Assembly (NCBI RefSeq): GCF_021462225.1
Contig: NC_061797.1
Location: forward strand, 3,713,001 to 3,777,000
From: Girardinichthys multiradiatus
Lineage: Eukaryota > Chordata > Actinopteri > Cyprinodontiformes > Goodeidae
Length of the DNA: 64,000 nucleotides
Direction: 5' to 3'
The notes under the pieces were generated by a model. That model was not told the DNA's origin. It worked only from the letters and a program-made list of their open reading frames with translations, and made no database searches. Positions 34,350 to 46,831 of this stretch are shown here, one piece after another. Position 1 is the first letter of the stretch. Every line of letters begins with the position of its first letter. The position numbers were made by a program, and so were the translations under genes.

Positions 34350-34740
34350 ACGACATTCACAGACAGGTGGCTTAATTCTCCAACTTTCAGTCTGTCCCAA
34401 ATAAAAAGGCTGAGCCAAATGCAACTGGGGGCGAGGCGACTGCAGTCCTCTATGGTAACATCTGCCTTTTAATTTTATGCTTATAGTCCCCAGTTCTCTT
34501 CAAACATGGAAGCCGAAGCTGCTCTGTTTTGTCAGGGCTTTTAAATTCTATCCTATTATTAGTTATAGTTGGACACTTGGAAGATGCCATCCTCTGCTTA
34601 TTCTCATCTGTTGAATATGATGTAAAAGTAAATTAAACCGTTGTTGTTCATTTGCTTTTGTGCTAAGTGTGGCCAATAAAGATTTCTATTTTATTTGACT
34701 GCTGGAGTCTGTGCTTAGCTTTCTCTACAGAGACGAGTAA
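34350..34740 (+). other. uqcrfs1: uqcrfs1 3' UTR and poly(A) region
   Basis: The stop codon is followed by about 330 bases of 3' UTR to AATAAA at 34675-34680. A T-rich downstream element (TTTCTATTTTATTTG) follows, and then the TA into which Tc1 copy B inserted. Confidence 0.7.
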
Positions 34741-34742
34741 TA

Positions 34743-36352
34743 CAGGTCCTTCTCAAAATGTTAGCATATTGTGATAAAGTTCATTATTTTCCATAATGTC
34801 ATGATGAAAATTTAACATTCATATATTTTAGATTCATTGTACACTAACTGAAATATTTCAGGTCTTTTATTGTCTTAATACGGATGATTTTGGCATACAG
34901 CTCATGAAAACCCAAAATTTCTATCTCACAAAATTAGCATATTTCATCCGACCAATAAAAGAAAAGTGTTTTTAATACAAATAATGTCAACCTTCAAATA
35001 ATCATGTACAGTTATGCACTCAATACTTGGTCGGGAATCCTTTGGCAGAAATGACTGCTTCAATGCGGCGTGGCATGGAGGCAATCAGCCTGTGGCACTG
35101 CTGAGGTCTTATGGAGGCCCAGGATGCTTCGATAGCGGCCTTTAGCTCATCCAGAGTGTTGGGTCTTGAGTCTCTCAACGTTCTCTTCACAATATCCCAC
35201 AGATTCTCTATGGGGTTCAGGTCAGGAGAGTTGGCAGGTCAATTGAGCACAGTGATACCATGGTCAGTAAACCATTTACCAGTGGTTTTGGCACTGTGAG
35301 CAGGTGCCAGGTCGTGCTGAAAAATGAAATCTTCATCTCCATAAAGCATTTCAGCAGATGGAAGCATGAAGTGCTCCAAAATCTCCTGATAGCTAGCTGC
35401 ATTGACCCTGCCCTTGATAAAACACAGTGGACCAACACCAGCAGCTGACACGGCACCCCAGACCATCACTGACTGTGGGTACTTGACACTGGACTTCTGG
35501 CATTTTGGCATTTCCTTCTCCCCAGTCTTCCTCCAGACTCTGGCACCTTGATTTCCGAATGACATGCAGAATTTGCTTTCATCCGAAAAAAGTACTTTGG
35601 ACCACTGAGCAACAGTCCAGTGCTGCTTCTCTGTAGCCCAGGTCAGGCGCTTCTGCCGCTGTTTCTGGTTCAAAAGTGGCTTGACCTGGGGAATGCGGCA
35701 CCTGTAACCCATTTCCTGCACACGCCTGTGCACGGTGGCTCTGGATGTTTCTACTCCAGACTCAGTCCACTGCTTCCGCAGGTCCCCCAAGGTCTGGAAT
35801 CGGCCCTTCTCCACAATCTTCCTCAGGGTCCGGTCACCTCTTCTCGTTGTGCAGCGTTTTCTGCCACACTTTTTCCTTCCCACAGACTTCCCACTGAGGT
35901 GCCTTGATACAGCACTCTGGGAACAGCCTATTCGTTCAGACATTTCTTTCTGTGTCTTACCCTCTTGCTTGAGGGTGTCAATAGTGGCCTTCTGGACAGC
36001 AGTCAGGTCGGCAGTCTTACCCATGATTGGGGTTTTGAGTGATGAACCAGGCTGGGAGTTTTAAAGGCCTCAGGAATCTTTTGCAGGTGTTTAGAGTTAA
36101 CTCGTTGATTCAGATGATTAGGTTCATAGCTCGTTTAGAGACCCTTTTAATGATATGCTAATTTTGTGAGATAGGAATTTTGGGTTTTCATGAGCTGTAT
36201 GCCAAAATCATCCGTATTAAGACAATAAAAGACCTGAAATATTTCAGTTAGTGTGCAATGAATCTAAAATATATGAATGTTACATTTTCATCATGACATT
36301 ATGGAAAATAATAAACTTTATCACAATATGCTAATATTTTGAGAAGGACCTG
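34743..36352 (-). mobile_element. Tc1-like transposon, family 1, copy B
   Basis: TA-flanked (34741-34742, 36353-36354), 1610 bases, with the same CAGGTCCTTCTCAAAAT termini as copy A. It lies about 60 bases beyond the uqcrfs1 poly(A) signal, on the opposite strand to that gene. Confidence 0.95.
35020..36024 (-). pseudogene. Tc1 transposase with one premature stop (copy B)
   Basis: The frame is full length (335 codons including the stop) except that codon 262, Trp in the sister copies (VLNWPANSPDL), is TGA. The stop removes the catalytic Glu in NPIENLWD. Helix-turn-helix, first Asp (SDESKF) and second Asp (HDLAPAH) are present. The single transition makes this a recently dead copy. Confidence 0.95.
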
Positions 36353-36354
36353 TA

Positions 36355-38929
36355 TTAGGTGTTTCAGAACACTTGTTCACATTCCTCATGTTCACACTGA
36401 GAACATGAGGAATTGAAGTAACAAATCATATCCACGGCATAGTGATGTACAGAGGAATAAACATGAAGTCTGTTTGCAAATTTTGGAGACTTCTAGGTGA
36501 GCCTTTCTGTTCTGAGGGATAAGAAATCTTAATGCAGCTGGTTTTGCAGAGTTTAGCTTTTTAATAGTGGTCTTCATCAAACCCCACATTTTTTATGAAG
36601 TATAAATTTGTCTGGTTGAATCTGTTAGTTTAAAAATAGCAAAATGCTTATGTGAATATGACCTCTGTAAGGATGCTCTACCTGCATGTTTCACAGCAGA
36701 AGGCTCCTCTCGATCTTATCTTTGTCTTGATTTTCCATCTTCCTGCCTGTGACCCAGAAACATTTCCAGCAAAATCTACATCATTCAATGTTCATTCCTA
36801 AAATGCTGCAGGAGGGTAGTAGGTTGGTTGGACATGTAAAGCTATGCCAGTTAAGCCTATGCAGTGGTATTTTGAATAGTTTTAAAGAAACATTTGTATT
36901 AACTTAATCAACATTGTATATTACATCAGAAAATAAAAATACTTGATTCCATTCATTGCTCCTATTTTAGAAGTCACCCCATTAAATGGTTTGAACTTTA
37001 CTCCTTTTAGTCCTCCATGAGAACTGAAGAACAGAGGATGACTAACAAGCAGCAAAACGGGTTACTGTCAATTTAATCATCAGAAGGAACAATACAGGTT
37101 TTCATGACAACTGTACAGGCTTTAAAAGACAATATTTCAGCAGAAAGAAAGCATAAAAATAATGTCACATTTTGCAGTCGCTGTCAAACATATCTAAAAA
37201 TCTGCACACATTGTTTTCTTTCTTTTCTCCTCTTAAGACATCAAATAAACAACTGCTGACAACAGCTGATGCTGTTAGATGCTACCATGAGTAATAAAAT
37301 GAGTGTGTTTTTTATCCCGAACTGATTCAGGTGACTGCTGTTCAGCAACAACCTGCTAATCAGCCATCAATTGGAATCAGGTGTGCAGATGCAGGGAAAC
37401 ATCTAAAACATGCAGGCCCGGGGACCAGGGTTGAAAAATCCTTAGCACCTTCCAGCGTTAACAAGATTCCTCCACTAGGTGGAAGGTAGTGAAAGAGAAT
37501 CACGTGGAAAGCATGTTATTTTGCTGTCAATGGTATAAAGACATCCTTATCAAACAAGAACATATACTCTCAAGATGCTGAATAGCAGCAGCTAGAACAT
37601 ATTGTTAACAAATGGTTTTATATTAGAAGGACAATTAAAAATGTATATTGTTGAGTTCTAAAGTTGAATATTTATTTTAAAGTAAATGTTTATGAGTTTT
37701 CACCCACTGTAGGCTCAACTGGAGAAGTATTTGACATGTTTCTATTTATAGTCACATGTAGTGATGGGGAATGAGGTCTTGGGGTAGTACTCAGTACAAA
37801 ATCTTCAAGGTTCTTCCAGTCTATTAGAAATAGTTTTAACGAATGTGTTTTATTTGCCTAGGTTTCCTCCATTGTTCCATACTGAAAGGTTTTTGTGGAG
37901 GTTTTTTTGACCTTAATAATGTCAAGATTACTGAAGCGGACAAGCAGTCTGATGACAAATGCATTAGTAAGCTTAGGCCAAAGTTTTTACACAATATTTA
38001 TGGCCTAGTTTTGAAGCTATGGCGCTTTTTTCTGAAACATTTATCATAACACGCAAAATTAGCAAAACAGTGCAACTCTTAGAAAATAAGTTTTGTCAAT
38101 ATATATGCTATTTTATTAAAGCTATTTTTTTCACATAATCAAACTCACATTATTTTTGTCTCTTTTCTTCCAACGACTTAAACACAGATGTGCCTAAAAC
38201 ACTTTTGCCCCATGACTTTCTTCTCTATGACTATAGGTGAGGTACACAGAGGAAAAGGACTATGTAAAAACTGCTTTCTCTTTTTGTGGCACAAGTGGCC
38301 TTTATTCTTTAGTTGCTTAGCAGGAAGGAAGAGAAAGAGAAGACGTGCAGCACGTGGCTGGGGAACTGAACTCAGAACAAATTCATCAAGGTCTAGAACC
38401 TTCCTGCTATGGTGCTATGGTACTCGACTACTGAGTCGCTCATTTCCTCATGATTTTGCTAATTCTGCATAATTCTTGCATAATTTCTGAGAACAATTTT
38501 TTCTGTTGATTTAGTTAATTTAATGAGGTTTACCATTACACTTTTTGCAAATTCTGAAACAGAATAATATCCGCAGACATGAGCTGTATAAAAAGACTCA
38601 GTCGTGCGACCACAGTAACTGTTAAGTGGAAGACCTCACTATTGATTTTGAAGACTACACAAAATATGAGTCATAGATGTCTCTTCTTCTGATGACAATA
38701 AGATGTCCATTCGCCATTTTTAATTATTTACTGGCATTAAAATTAATAATTTGTGGGTAAAACATTTGTCCCTCTCTGCAGTTGTTTGTGTAGCCACCTG
38801 GTCACATAGACTGAATCGTGGCCAGATTATTCGTTCAAAACTCCACTGCAGGCCTTGTCACTAGCTTGCTTGGTGGATTAAGTGGTGTGACGGCAACTAC
38901 CTCCTCGCCCCCCAAACCCGTTCATTATA
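36355..38929. other. Intergenic, one MITE fragment, no gene seen
   Basis: At 37320-37440 there is a right half of the MITE described at 10158-12211 (AATCAGCCATCAATTGGAATC, GGGAAACATCTAAAACATGCA, GACCAGGGTTG). A 94-codon frame at 38188-38472 has no recognisable domain and looks fortuitous. Confidence 0.4.
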
Positions 38930-38931
38930 TA

Positions 38932-40558
38932 CAGTGCCTTGCGAAAGTACTCGGCCCCCTTGAACTGGTCAACCTCTTGCCACATTTCAGGCTTCAAACA
39001 TAAAGATATAAAATTCAAATTTTTTGTGAAGAATCAACAACAAGTGGGACACAATCGTGAAGTGGAATGAAATTTATTGGATGTGTCAAACCTTTTTAAC
39101 AAATAAAAAACTGAAAAGTGGGGCGTACAATATTATTTGGCCTCCTTACTTTTCAGAGCAGCAAACTCACTCCAGAAGTTCAGTGAGGATCTCTGAATGA
39201 TCCAATGTTGCCCCAAATGACTGATGATGATAAATAGAATCCACCTGTGTGTAATCAAGTCTCCGTATAAATGCACCTGCTCTGTGATAGTCTCAGGGTT
39301 CTGTTCAAAGCACAGAGAGCATCATGAAGACCAAGGAACACACCAGACAGGTCCGAGATACTGTTGTGGAGAAGTTTAAAGACGGATTTGGATACAAAAA
39401 GATTTCCCAAGCTTTAAACATCCCAAGGAGCACTGTGCAAGCAATCATGTTGAAATGGAAGTATCAGACCACTGCAAATCTACCAAGACCCGGCCGTCCC
39501 TCTAAACCTTCATCTTGAACAAGGAGAAGACTGATCAGAGATGCAGCCAAGAGGCCCATGATCACTCTGGATGAACTGCAGAGATCTACAGCTGAGGTGG
39601 GAGAGTCTGTCCATAGGACAACAATCAGTCGTACACTGCACAAATCTGGCCTTTATGGAAGAGTGGCAAGAAGAAAGCCATTTCTCAAAGATATCCATAA
39701 AAAGTCTTGTTTAAAGTTTGCCACAAGCCACCTGGGAGACACACCAGACATGTGGAAGAAGGTGCTCTGGTCAGATGAAACCAAAATCAAACTGTTTGGC
39801 CACAATGCAAAACGATATGTTTGGCGTAAAAGCAACACAGCTCATCACCCTGAACACACCATCCCCACTGTCAAACATGGTGGTGGCAGCATCATGATTT
39901 GGGCCTGCTTTCCGTCAGCAGGGACAGGGAAGATGGTCAAAATTGATGGGAAGATGGATGGGACCAAATACAGGACCATTCTGGAAGAAAATCTGTTGGA
40001 GTCTCCAAGAGACCTGAGACTGGGACGGAGATTTATCTTCCAACAAGACAATGATCCAAAACATAAAGCCAAATCTACAATGGAATGGTTCACAAATAAA
40101 CGTATCCAGGTGTTGGAATGGCCAAGTCAAAGTCCAGCCCTGAATCCAATCGAGAATCTGTGGAAAGAGCTGAAGACTGCTGTTCACAAACGCTCTCCAT
40201 CCAACCTCACTGAGCTCCAGCTGTTTTGCAAGGAAGAATGGGCAAGAATTTCAGTCTCTCGATGTGCAAAACTGATAGAAACAAACCCCAAGCAACTTGC
40301 AGCTGTAATTGCAGCAAAGGGTGGAGCTACAAAGTATTAACGCAAGGGGGCCGAATAATATTGCAGGCCCCACTTTTCAGTTTTTTATTTGTTAAAAAGT
40401 TTGACACATCCAATAAATTTCATTCCACTTCACGATTGTGTCCCACTTGTTGTTGATTCTTCACAAAAAATTAGAATTGTATATCTTTATGTTTGAAGCC
40501 TGAAACGTGGCAAGAGGTTGAAAAGTTCAAGGGAGCCGAATACTTTCGCAAGGCACTG
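38932..40558 (+). mobile_element. Tc1-like transposon, family 2, copy E
   Basis: TA-flanked (38930-38931, 40559-40560), 1627 bases. The inverted termini begin CAGTGCCTTGCGAAAGTACT and end with its complement, extending about 200 bases with mismatches. The second copy of this family (F) lies at 53116-54535. Confidence 0.95.
39324..40340 (+). pseudogene. Tc1 transposase with one in-frame stop (copy E)
   Basis: The 338-residue frame runs from ATG 39324 to TAA and is broken only by TGA at 39516-39518, just before TRRRLIRDAAKRP. The position suggests an ancestral Arg CGA codon. The paired DNA-binding helices (YKKISQALNIPRSTVQAI), WSDETKIKLFG (first Asp), FQQDNDPKHK (second Asp) and NPIENLWKE (Glu, 34 residues after the second Asp) are present. 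SPALNPIEN has Ala where Tc1 transposases usually have Asp. Confidence 0.95.
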
Positions 40559-40560
40559 TA

Positions 40561-41176
40561 CATCGGGCGGTATAAAGTAAACTGATTGCAGTGTGGAATT
40601 CTTTTGTGAAAATGGTTAAACTGCTTTATTGAGGCTGGTTTCATATTTTCCATAAATCCACTAGCCACTGAACAAGCTTCAATTAAAAATAAATGGACAG
40701 TGACACAAATGGGACACTATACAAAAGTAAATTTCTTGAAAAACTTTATAATCTTAAGACGAGAGGCAATCGGTTAGCCTAATAAAATTTTAATCACCTG
40801 TACTTATATCAAACATTTACAAAGTCACTAGCCTTTAACACCTTAATGCTCAAATATACATGTAAACAAATGTCTAATTTACTTCAGCCACATGAGCTTC
40901 CACCAGTCATTCAAATGCAATTCCTAAAGCTTGACATTCTGAAGCAGTGAGGAATGGTGAGAGTACGGGTAAAATGATTGGAGGAGCAGAACATGATTCC
41001 TAATGTAACATGTTAGAAACATGTCTGGAGTAAACATGTCTGACTTTAAGTTATAATTTCTGCGTATGAATTTTATTTAAAAGAGAAAATCAGAAAAGTT
41101 TTTCCACACCCGAGAAATATGTATTAAAATGTCAATTGAAAAGCAATCGATCAAAACTCTGGGTTTCGCCAATACT
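40561..41176. other. Intergenic, no gene seen
   Basis: AT-rich sequence between two Tc1 insertions, with no repeat or gene recognised. Confidence 0.4.
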
Positions 41177-41178
41177 TA

Positions 41179-42788
41179 CAGGTCCTTCTCAAAATATTAG
41201 CATATTGTGATAAAGTTCATTATTTTCCATAATGTCATGATGAAAATTTAACATTCATATATTTTAGATTCATTGCACACTAACAGAAATATTTCAGGTC
41301 TTTTATTGTCTTAATACGGATGATTTTGGCATACAGCTCATGAAAACCCAAAATTCCTATCTCACAAAATTAGCATATTTCATCCGACCAATAAAAGAAA
41401 AGTGTTTTTAATACAAAAAACGTCAACCTTCAAATAATCATGTACAGTTATGCACTCAATACTTGGTCGGGAATCCTTTGGCAGAAATGACAGCTTCAAT
41501 GCGGCGTGGCATGGAGGCAATCAGCTTGTGGCACTGCTGAGGTCTTATGGAGGCCCAGGATGCTTCGATAGCGGCCTTTAGCTCATCCAGAGTTTTGGGT
41601 CTTGAGTCTCTCAACGTTCTCTTCACAATATCCCACAGATTCTCTATGGGGTTCAGGTCAGGAGAGTTGGCAGGCCAATTGAGCACAGTGATACCATGGT
41701 CAGTAAACCATTTACCAGTGGTTTTGGCACTGTGAGTAGGTGCCAGGTCGTGCTGAAAAATGAAATCTTCATCTCCATAAAGCTTTTCAGCAGATGGAAG
41801 CATGAAGTGCTCCAAAATCTCCTGATAGCTAGCTGCATTAACCCTGCCCTTGATAAAACACAGTGGACCAACACCAGCAGCTGACACGGCACCCCAGACC
41901 ATCACTGACTGTGGGTACTTGACACTGGACTTCTGGCATTTTGGCATTTCCTTCTCCCCAGTCTTACTCCAGACTCTGGCACCTTGATTTCCGAATGACA
42001 TGCAGAATTTGCTTTCATCCGAAAAAAGTACTTTGGACCACTGAGCAACAGTCCAGTGCTGCTTCTCTTTAGCCCAGGTCAGGCGCTTCTGCCGCTGTTT
42101 CTGGTTCAAAAGTGGCTTGACCTGGGGAATGCGGCACCTGTAGCCCATTTCCTGCACACCCCTGTGCACGGTGGCTCTGGATGTTTCTACTCCAGACTCA
42201 GTCCACTGCTTCCGCAGGTCCCCCAAGGTCTGGAATCGGCCCTTCTCCACAATCTTCCTCAGGGTCCGGTCACCTCTTCTCGTTGTGCAGCGTTTTCTGC
42301 CACACCTTTTCCTTCCCACAGACTTCCCACTGAGGTGCCTTGATACAGCACTCTGGGAACAGCCTATTCGTCCAGACATTTCTTTCTGTGTCTTACCCTC
42401 TTGCTTGAGGGTGTCAATAGTGGCCTTCTGGACAGCAGTCAGGTCGGCAGTCTTACCCATGATTGGGGTTTTGAGTGATGAACCAGGCTGGGAGTTTTAA
42501 AGGCCTCAGGAATCTTTTGCAGGTGTTTAGAGTCAACTCGTTGATTCAGATGATTAGGTTCATAGCTCGTTTAGAGACTCTTTTAATGATATGCTAATTT
42601 TGTGAGATAGGAATTTTGGGTTTTCATGAGCTGTATGCCAAAATCATCCGTATTAAGACAATAAAAGACCTGAAATATTTCAGTTAGTGTGCAATGAATC
42701 TAAAATATATGAATGTTAAATTTTCATCATGACATTATGGAAAATAATGAACTTTATCACAATATGCTAATATTTTGAGAAGGACCTG
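41179..42788 (-). mobile_element. Tc1-like transposon, family 1, copy C (apparently intact)
   Basis: TA-flanked (41177-41178, 42789-42790), 1610 bases. The two terminal inverted repeats (41179-41378 and its partner on the right) are about 200 bases long and, as far as I can compare by eye, differ at only about one position. It holds an uninterrupted transposase, the only such copy in the window. Confidence 0.95.
41456..42460 (-). CDS. Tc1-like DD34E transposase, intact frame (copy C)
   Basis: Cut-and-paste transposase of 334 residues. The N-terminal helix-turn-helix pair spans about residues 1-110, with GCSQSAVSRHL at 33-43 and a basic, nuclear-signal-like GRKRCGRKR at about 49-57. The catalytic core has Asp148 (LFSDESKF), Asp238 (FQHDLAP) and Glu273 (NPIENLWD); the second Asp and Glu are separated by exactly 34 residues, the Tc1 DD34E spacing. 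Start ATG and stop match the sister copies. Several residues differ from all three sisters (for example Gly101, Ser165, Thr242, Lys289, Lys312), so activity is not assured. It is an element gene, not a host gene. Confidence 0.95.
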   Translation of the reverse strand: MGKTADLTAVQKATIDTLKQEGKTQKEMSGRIGCSQSAVSRHLSGKSVGRKRCGRKRCTTRRGDRTLRKIVEKGRFQTLGDLRKQWTESGVETSRATVHRGVQEMGYRCRIPQVKPLLNQKQRQKRLTWAKEKQHWTVAQWSKVLFSDESKFCMSFGNQGARVWSKTGEKEMPKCQKSSVKYPQSVMVWGAVSAAGVGPLCFIKGRVNAASYQEILEHFMLPSAEKLYGDEDFIFQHDLAPTHSAKTTGKWFTDHGITVLNWPANSPDLNPIENLWDIVKRTLRDSRPKTLDELKAAIEASWASIRPQQCHKLIASMPRRIEAVISAKGFPTKY

Positions 42789-42790
42789 TA

Positions 42791-44792
42791 TGCTGAGAGG
42801 AATAAAATCAACTTCCAAAACAACAACCCAAGCGGAACCAACAGAGAACACCACAAAACTGATCTGTGTTCAGTGAATTTATGGTTTGGTTTAACTCCTG
42901 AACATTTCTGTTGATAAAGATACACAGACAAACAGAAAATGTGGTTGTGCACATAGTATGATATCCATATCTTCTCAAATTATTATTTGTGTTAAAAATA
43001 AAAGGTTCTTTATTTGTTCTTCTTTTTGCTGTAACCCACATCCACGCCCTCATGCCATAAAAATAAAACGTTTTAGAAGTTAATTGTAGCTTTCCTGCTC
43101 TGCATGCAGGGATTTGACCCATGAGTCATTTACCTTCATACACAGAGAGACCAAGGCTACTATGAGGCTGTGTAAACAGTAACCACATAACAAGGTCAAA
43201 GACCTGAAGGATCTCACTGAACTTTGTTTTACAAGCTTTACCTGAGCACATTGGTTAGGGTTAGTTTATGACATGCAGTAGCGAATCAGAGTGCTCTTTC
43301 AGCTTGTCTCACAAAAACATAAGATTTCAGACACAGCTTTACAGCAGCTGAATGCACAGGCAACACATTTTGGAGCAGAATAACTAAATATAGCCTCTGT
43401 GTTTATGAGTCTTTATTAATTCTCTGATCAGAAACAGAGAGGGCAGTGCAGACTCCTCCCTGTGAACTTTGGAAAGTGTTCTTCAGTTTTTTATTCTGTC
43501 AAGCACCTGCCGTGTCAGATGTTCCTTCCTCCTCATTATCTCAACCAGAGACACAGCAGAAGTGAATGCACGGTGAGTACGTAAATGACATGTAAATCCA
43601 CAGCAGATCGGCAGCGCGAAGATGGAACAAATTGCTGAAAAAATATTAGCAATGTGTGATGGGATGTTTAGATAATCTGTTCATCTTGAGGTTCATACAA
43701 AGACACAGGCTTAGTCTAGCTCCGGTTTGGTAAACAGCTATAAATTAACTTACAGCTGAATATCATTTCAAACTGTTTTACAATAACAGGATGTTATTTG
43801 TTTGCTTTTCATGATATGGGATGGAATGGTTGGAATGATGACTTGATAAAATAATTTTGGCCACTCTCAGGAAGATAAGCTTTATTATGCTTTTTCTTTT
43901 GGAAAACACTCATAATACAGTCCCCTCTTGTACACATTTTGTTTGTTGTTTGTTGATATGACTTAGTTATAATATTTACAAACTGGCTAAGTGGAGAAGA
44001 TGAAATACCATGAACAGACCCAGCTTCAAATGTTTTAATGATATTCTCCTAGCTTAGTAGGTTATGCTTTGGTAAAATTGCACAGTGGTGATATTGTAAT
44101 GGTTTCTTCTCCAGTTTTTTGATTGTTTGTATATACAGAACTTCTAGATGCTTAATGTTGTGTTTTGTTGTGTAACTGAAATGTGAAATTACCATGGATC
44201 CTTTTATACTGGCTGCCTGCATTAATAAATATGACATATGAAAAAACACTGAGATTATTATATCTAACTTGACTTCAAACTTTCACCTGTGATTTAAAAG
44301 GTTGTTAAGAGTCCATTAAAACCCATTGATATGTATATTCTTGTACAACATCACACTCAACCCTGGGCCTTTATAAAAAAAAGCATAGCCGTTGTTTTTT
44401 AGGCAGTCTTGATTTAATCATTCTATGACATGCACCAGGAATTATGTTAGTCTTTCCACAACTTGTGTCATATTATTTATATGTGTACCTCTGTATCATC
44501 CACATACATATGAATGTAGTTATTGGGATATATATCATCTGATGGTGGGTGGACACGCAGAGAGAATATTTAATCATCTTTATTGATCCTCATTCAGTGA
44601 ATAAAGAAAAAGACAGAGTCATATCTTGACCAACTATGTTCAAAAGTACCATAAATCTATAGATGCAGATATGGGTTTCCATCTCAGCTTTAACTGAATT
44701 TTTCTTCACTTCAGTTGCCTTGGCCCAGGCAGTTGCCTAGGCTTCCTTCATTTCTTATTGTACGTTCTAACAGTTCTTTGTGCATTTCAGAC
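42791..44792. other. Upstream region of the lectin/OST-beta-like gene, with a candidate 5' exon
   Basis: No other gene was found. A sequence ending CAGAAGTGAATGCACG at 43572 followed by GTGAGTAC makes a good 5' splice donor, and TGCATTTCAG ends at 44790 just before the coding exon, so 43573-44790 is a plausible first intron. The region before 43572 would be 5' UTR. An ATG at 43566 would be in frame across this splice. Confidence 0.45.
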
Positions 44793-46794
44793 ATGCTTGA
44801 CACCTGTATATTCCTGCTTCTCCTAGTTCCAGGTAAATTAATACTTTTTGAAACAAATTGGTAACTGTCTTTTTGAATTAGCATCTATGATTTTAATTCT
44901 GTTAATTTTCAACTTTTGCAGGGTTATGGACTTTCATGATCCATAATATGGAGTATGGCCTGTGTCTGGAGGACTCGGATGACACAGGTCAAGTCCTCTT
45001 GAAAAAGTGTAACCTGGACTCACAGGCTCAACAGTGGGTCTGGATGAATCGGGATATGCTTATGTGTGTTGCAACATCCAGATGTCTGTCGGCTCAACAG
45101 AACTATCCAGTCCAAACTCAGTCTTGCCAGGAGCCAGACGTGAATGCTGCAGAACTGATGTGGGACTGTACCAGTAACAAACTCTCCAGCAGAAATACGT
45201 CCTTATTGCTGTCATCCAATGGCCAGCATGTGATTCTTACAAAGCACCTCAAACATTTTGAGTGGAAGTCTCTTGATGAGGGGGACATCTGTCAGACGAA
45301 ACTCAGTAAGTCTCTGAATGAACACCGAGCCAAAGCAGGTCCTATAGATTTTATCTCTTTGCTTTAACACTAGCAGATAACAGTGATCATTTACTTAAAA
45401 TATTTAGCAGTGCATTACTTTCTCACATGTAAAACTCTTCTTCTAAAACAGAAGGACTTTAAGTGTTTAAAATCTACTTTTCTCTTAGTGATACAAGGGA
45501 AAATATCTTACACAAATCAGATGAAATTAATCAACATTAGTGTTAGTTAAAGCGACTGCTTAATCAGATTGTAGATTAATTGGTAACTTACTGTCTAACT
45601 ACCCCTGTGTTGTTAAAAGCAGTAAATTAATTTATTATTTCAGATCTAAATGAGAAATCACAGGAAAAACATGAACTCTTATTGGGGAGTTTTCTTTATA
45701 AAAATAAAAATCATTTCTAAAGTAATCATGTGAATACTAGTACTAAACACTTTGATGGGTCTTTCCAGAAAAAAAAGCTTGTTTCTGAATGTTCTTTTGT
45801 GTGCATCCAGTGTTCAATAATGTGCAATGTTTCTGTGTTCCTCTTCAGGACTCAGGAGAGCATCTGAGAACCAGGACCAGTTTGAGGATCCAGAAGAGTC
45901 AGCAGGTGAGGTGAAAGGCATGACAGACGAGCAGAGAGAGTATTTTCGCTGGTTGTACCGCACTGAGGACCGTAAGTACTGCTGCTTATCACAAAAGTCA
46001 TAAAATCCTGAGTTAGAAATGTTTGGTGAAATCAATGACTCAGTCCAAATGTTTCATAAAAGCATAAAATCTAACATGAACTTAGTATATTAGATTAATA
46101 TAATTTATAAGGTTGGATAAAGCCTGCTTTGTTATGTATGTATGTATGTATGTATGTATGTATGTATGTATGTATGTATGTATGTATGTATGTATGTATG
46201 TATGTATGTATGTATGTACAGTACTGTGCAAACGTTTTTGGCAGGTATGAAAAAATGCTGTAAACAAAGAATGCTTTCAGAAATATAAATAATGATTGAT
46301 TATTTTTATCACTTTGCAACATGCTAAGTGAGCAAATCCAAACATTCAGCCAAAGTCATTAAGAACTAATCTTCAGCGTAAAGAAGAACAAGACTTACTG
46401 GAAGTGATGGTCTGGCTCCACAGAGCCCTGATCTCAACATCATAGAGTGTGTCTGGGATTACATGAAGAGACAGAAAAATGTGAGAAAGCCTTCATCTAC
46501 AGAAGATCTGTGGTTAGTTCTCCAAGATGTTTGGAACAACTTACCAGGCGATTTCCTTCAAAAACTGTGTGCAAGTGTACCTAGAAGAACTGATGCTGTT
46601 TAGAAGGCAAAGGGTGGTCACACCAAATATTGATTTGATTTAGATTTATCTTCCGTTCATTCACTGCATTTTGTTGATTGATGAAAATAAATGATTCACA
46701 CTTCCATTTTTGGAAGCATTCTTTGTTTACAGCATTTTTTCACACCTGCCTAAAACGTTTGCACAGTACTGTATATGTGTATATATGTATGTGT

Positions 46795-46831
<37 letters not shown>

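Noticed and set aside
38188..38472. 94-codon plus frame with a basic stretch (RKRKRRR)
   Set aside because: No family resemblance, no splice or promoter context; looks fortuitous.
46082..46322. Frames with repeated IHTY
   Set aside because: Translation of the (ATGT)n microsatellite.
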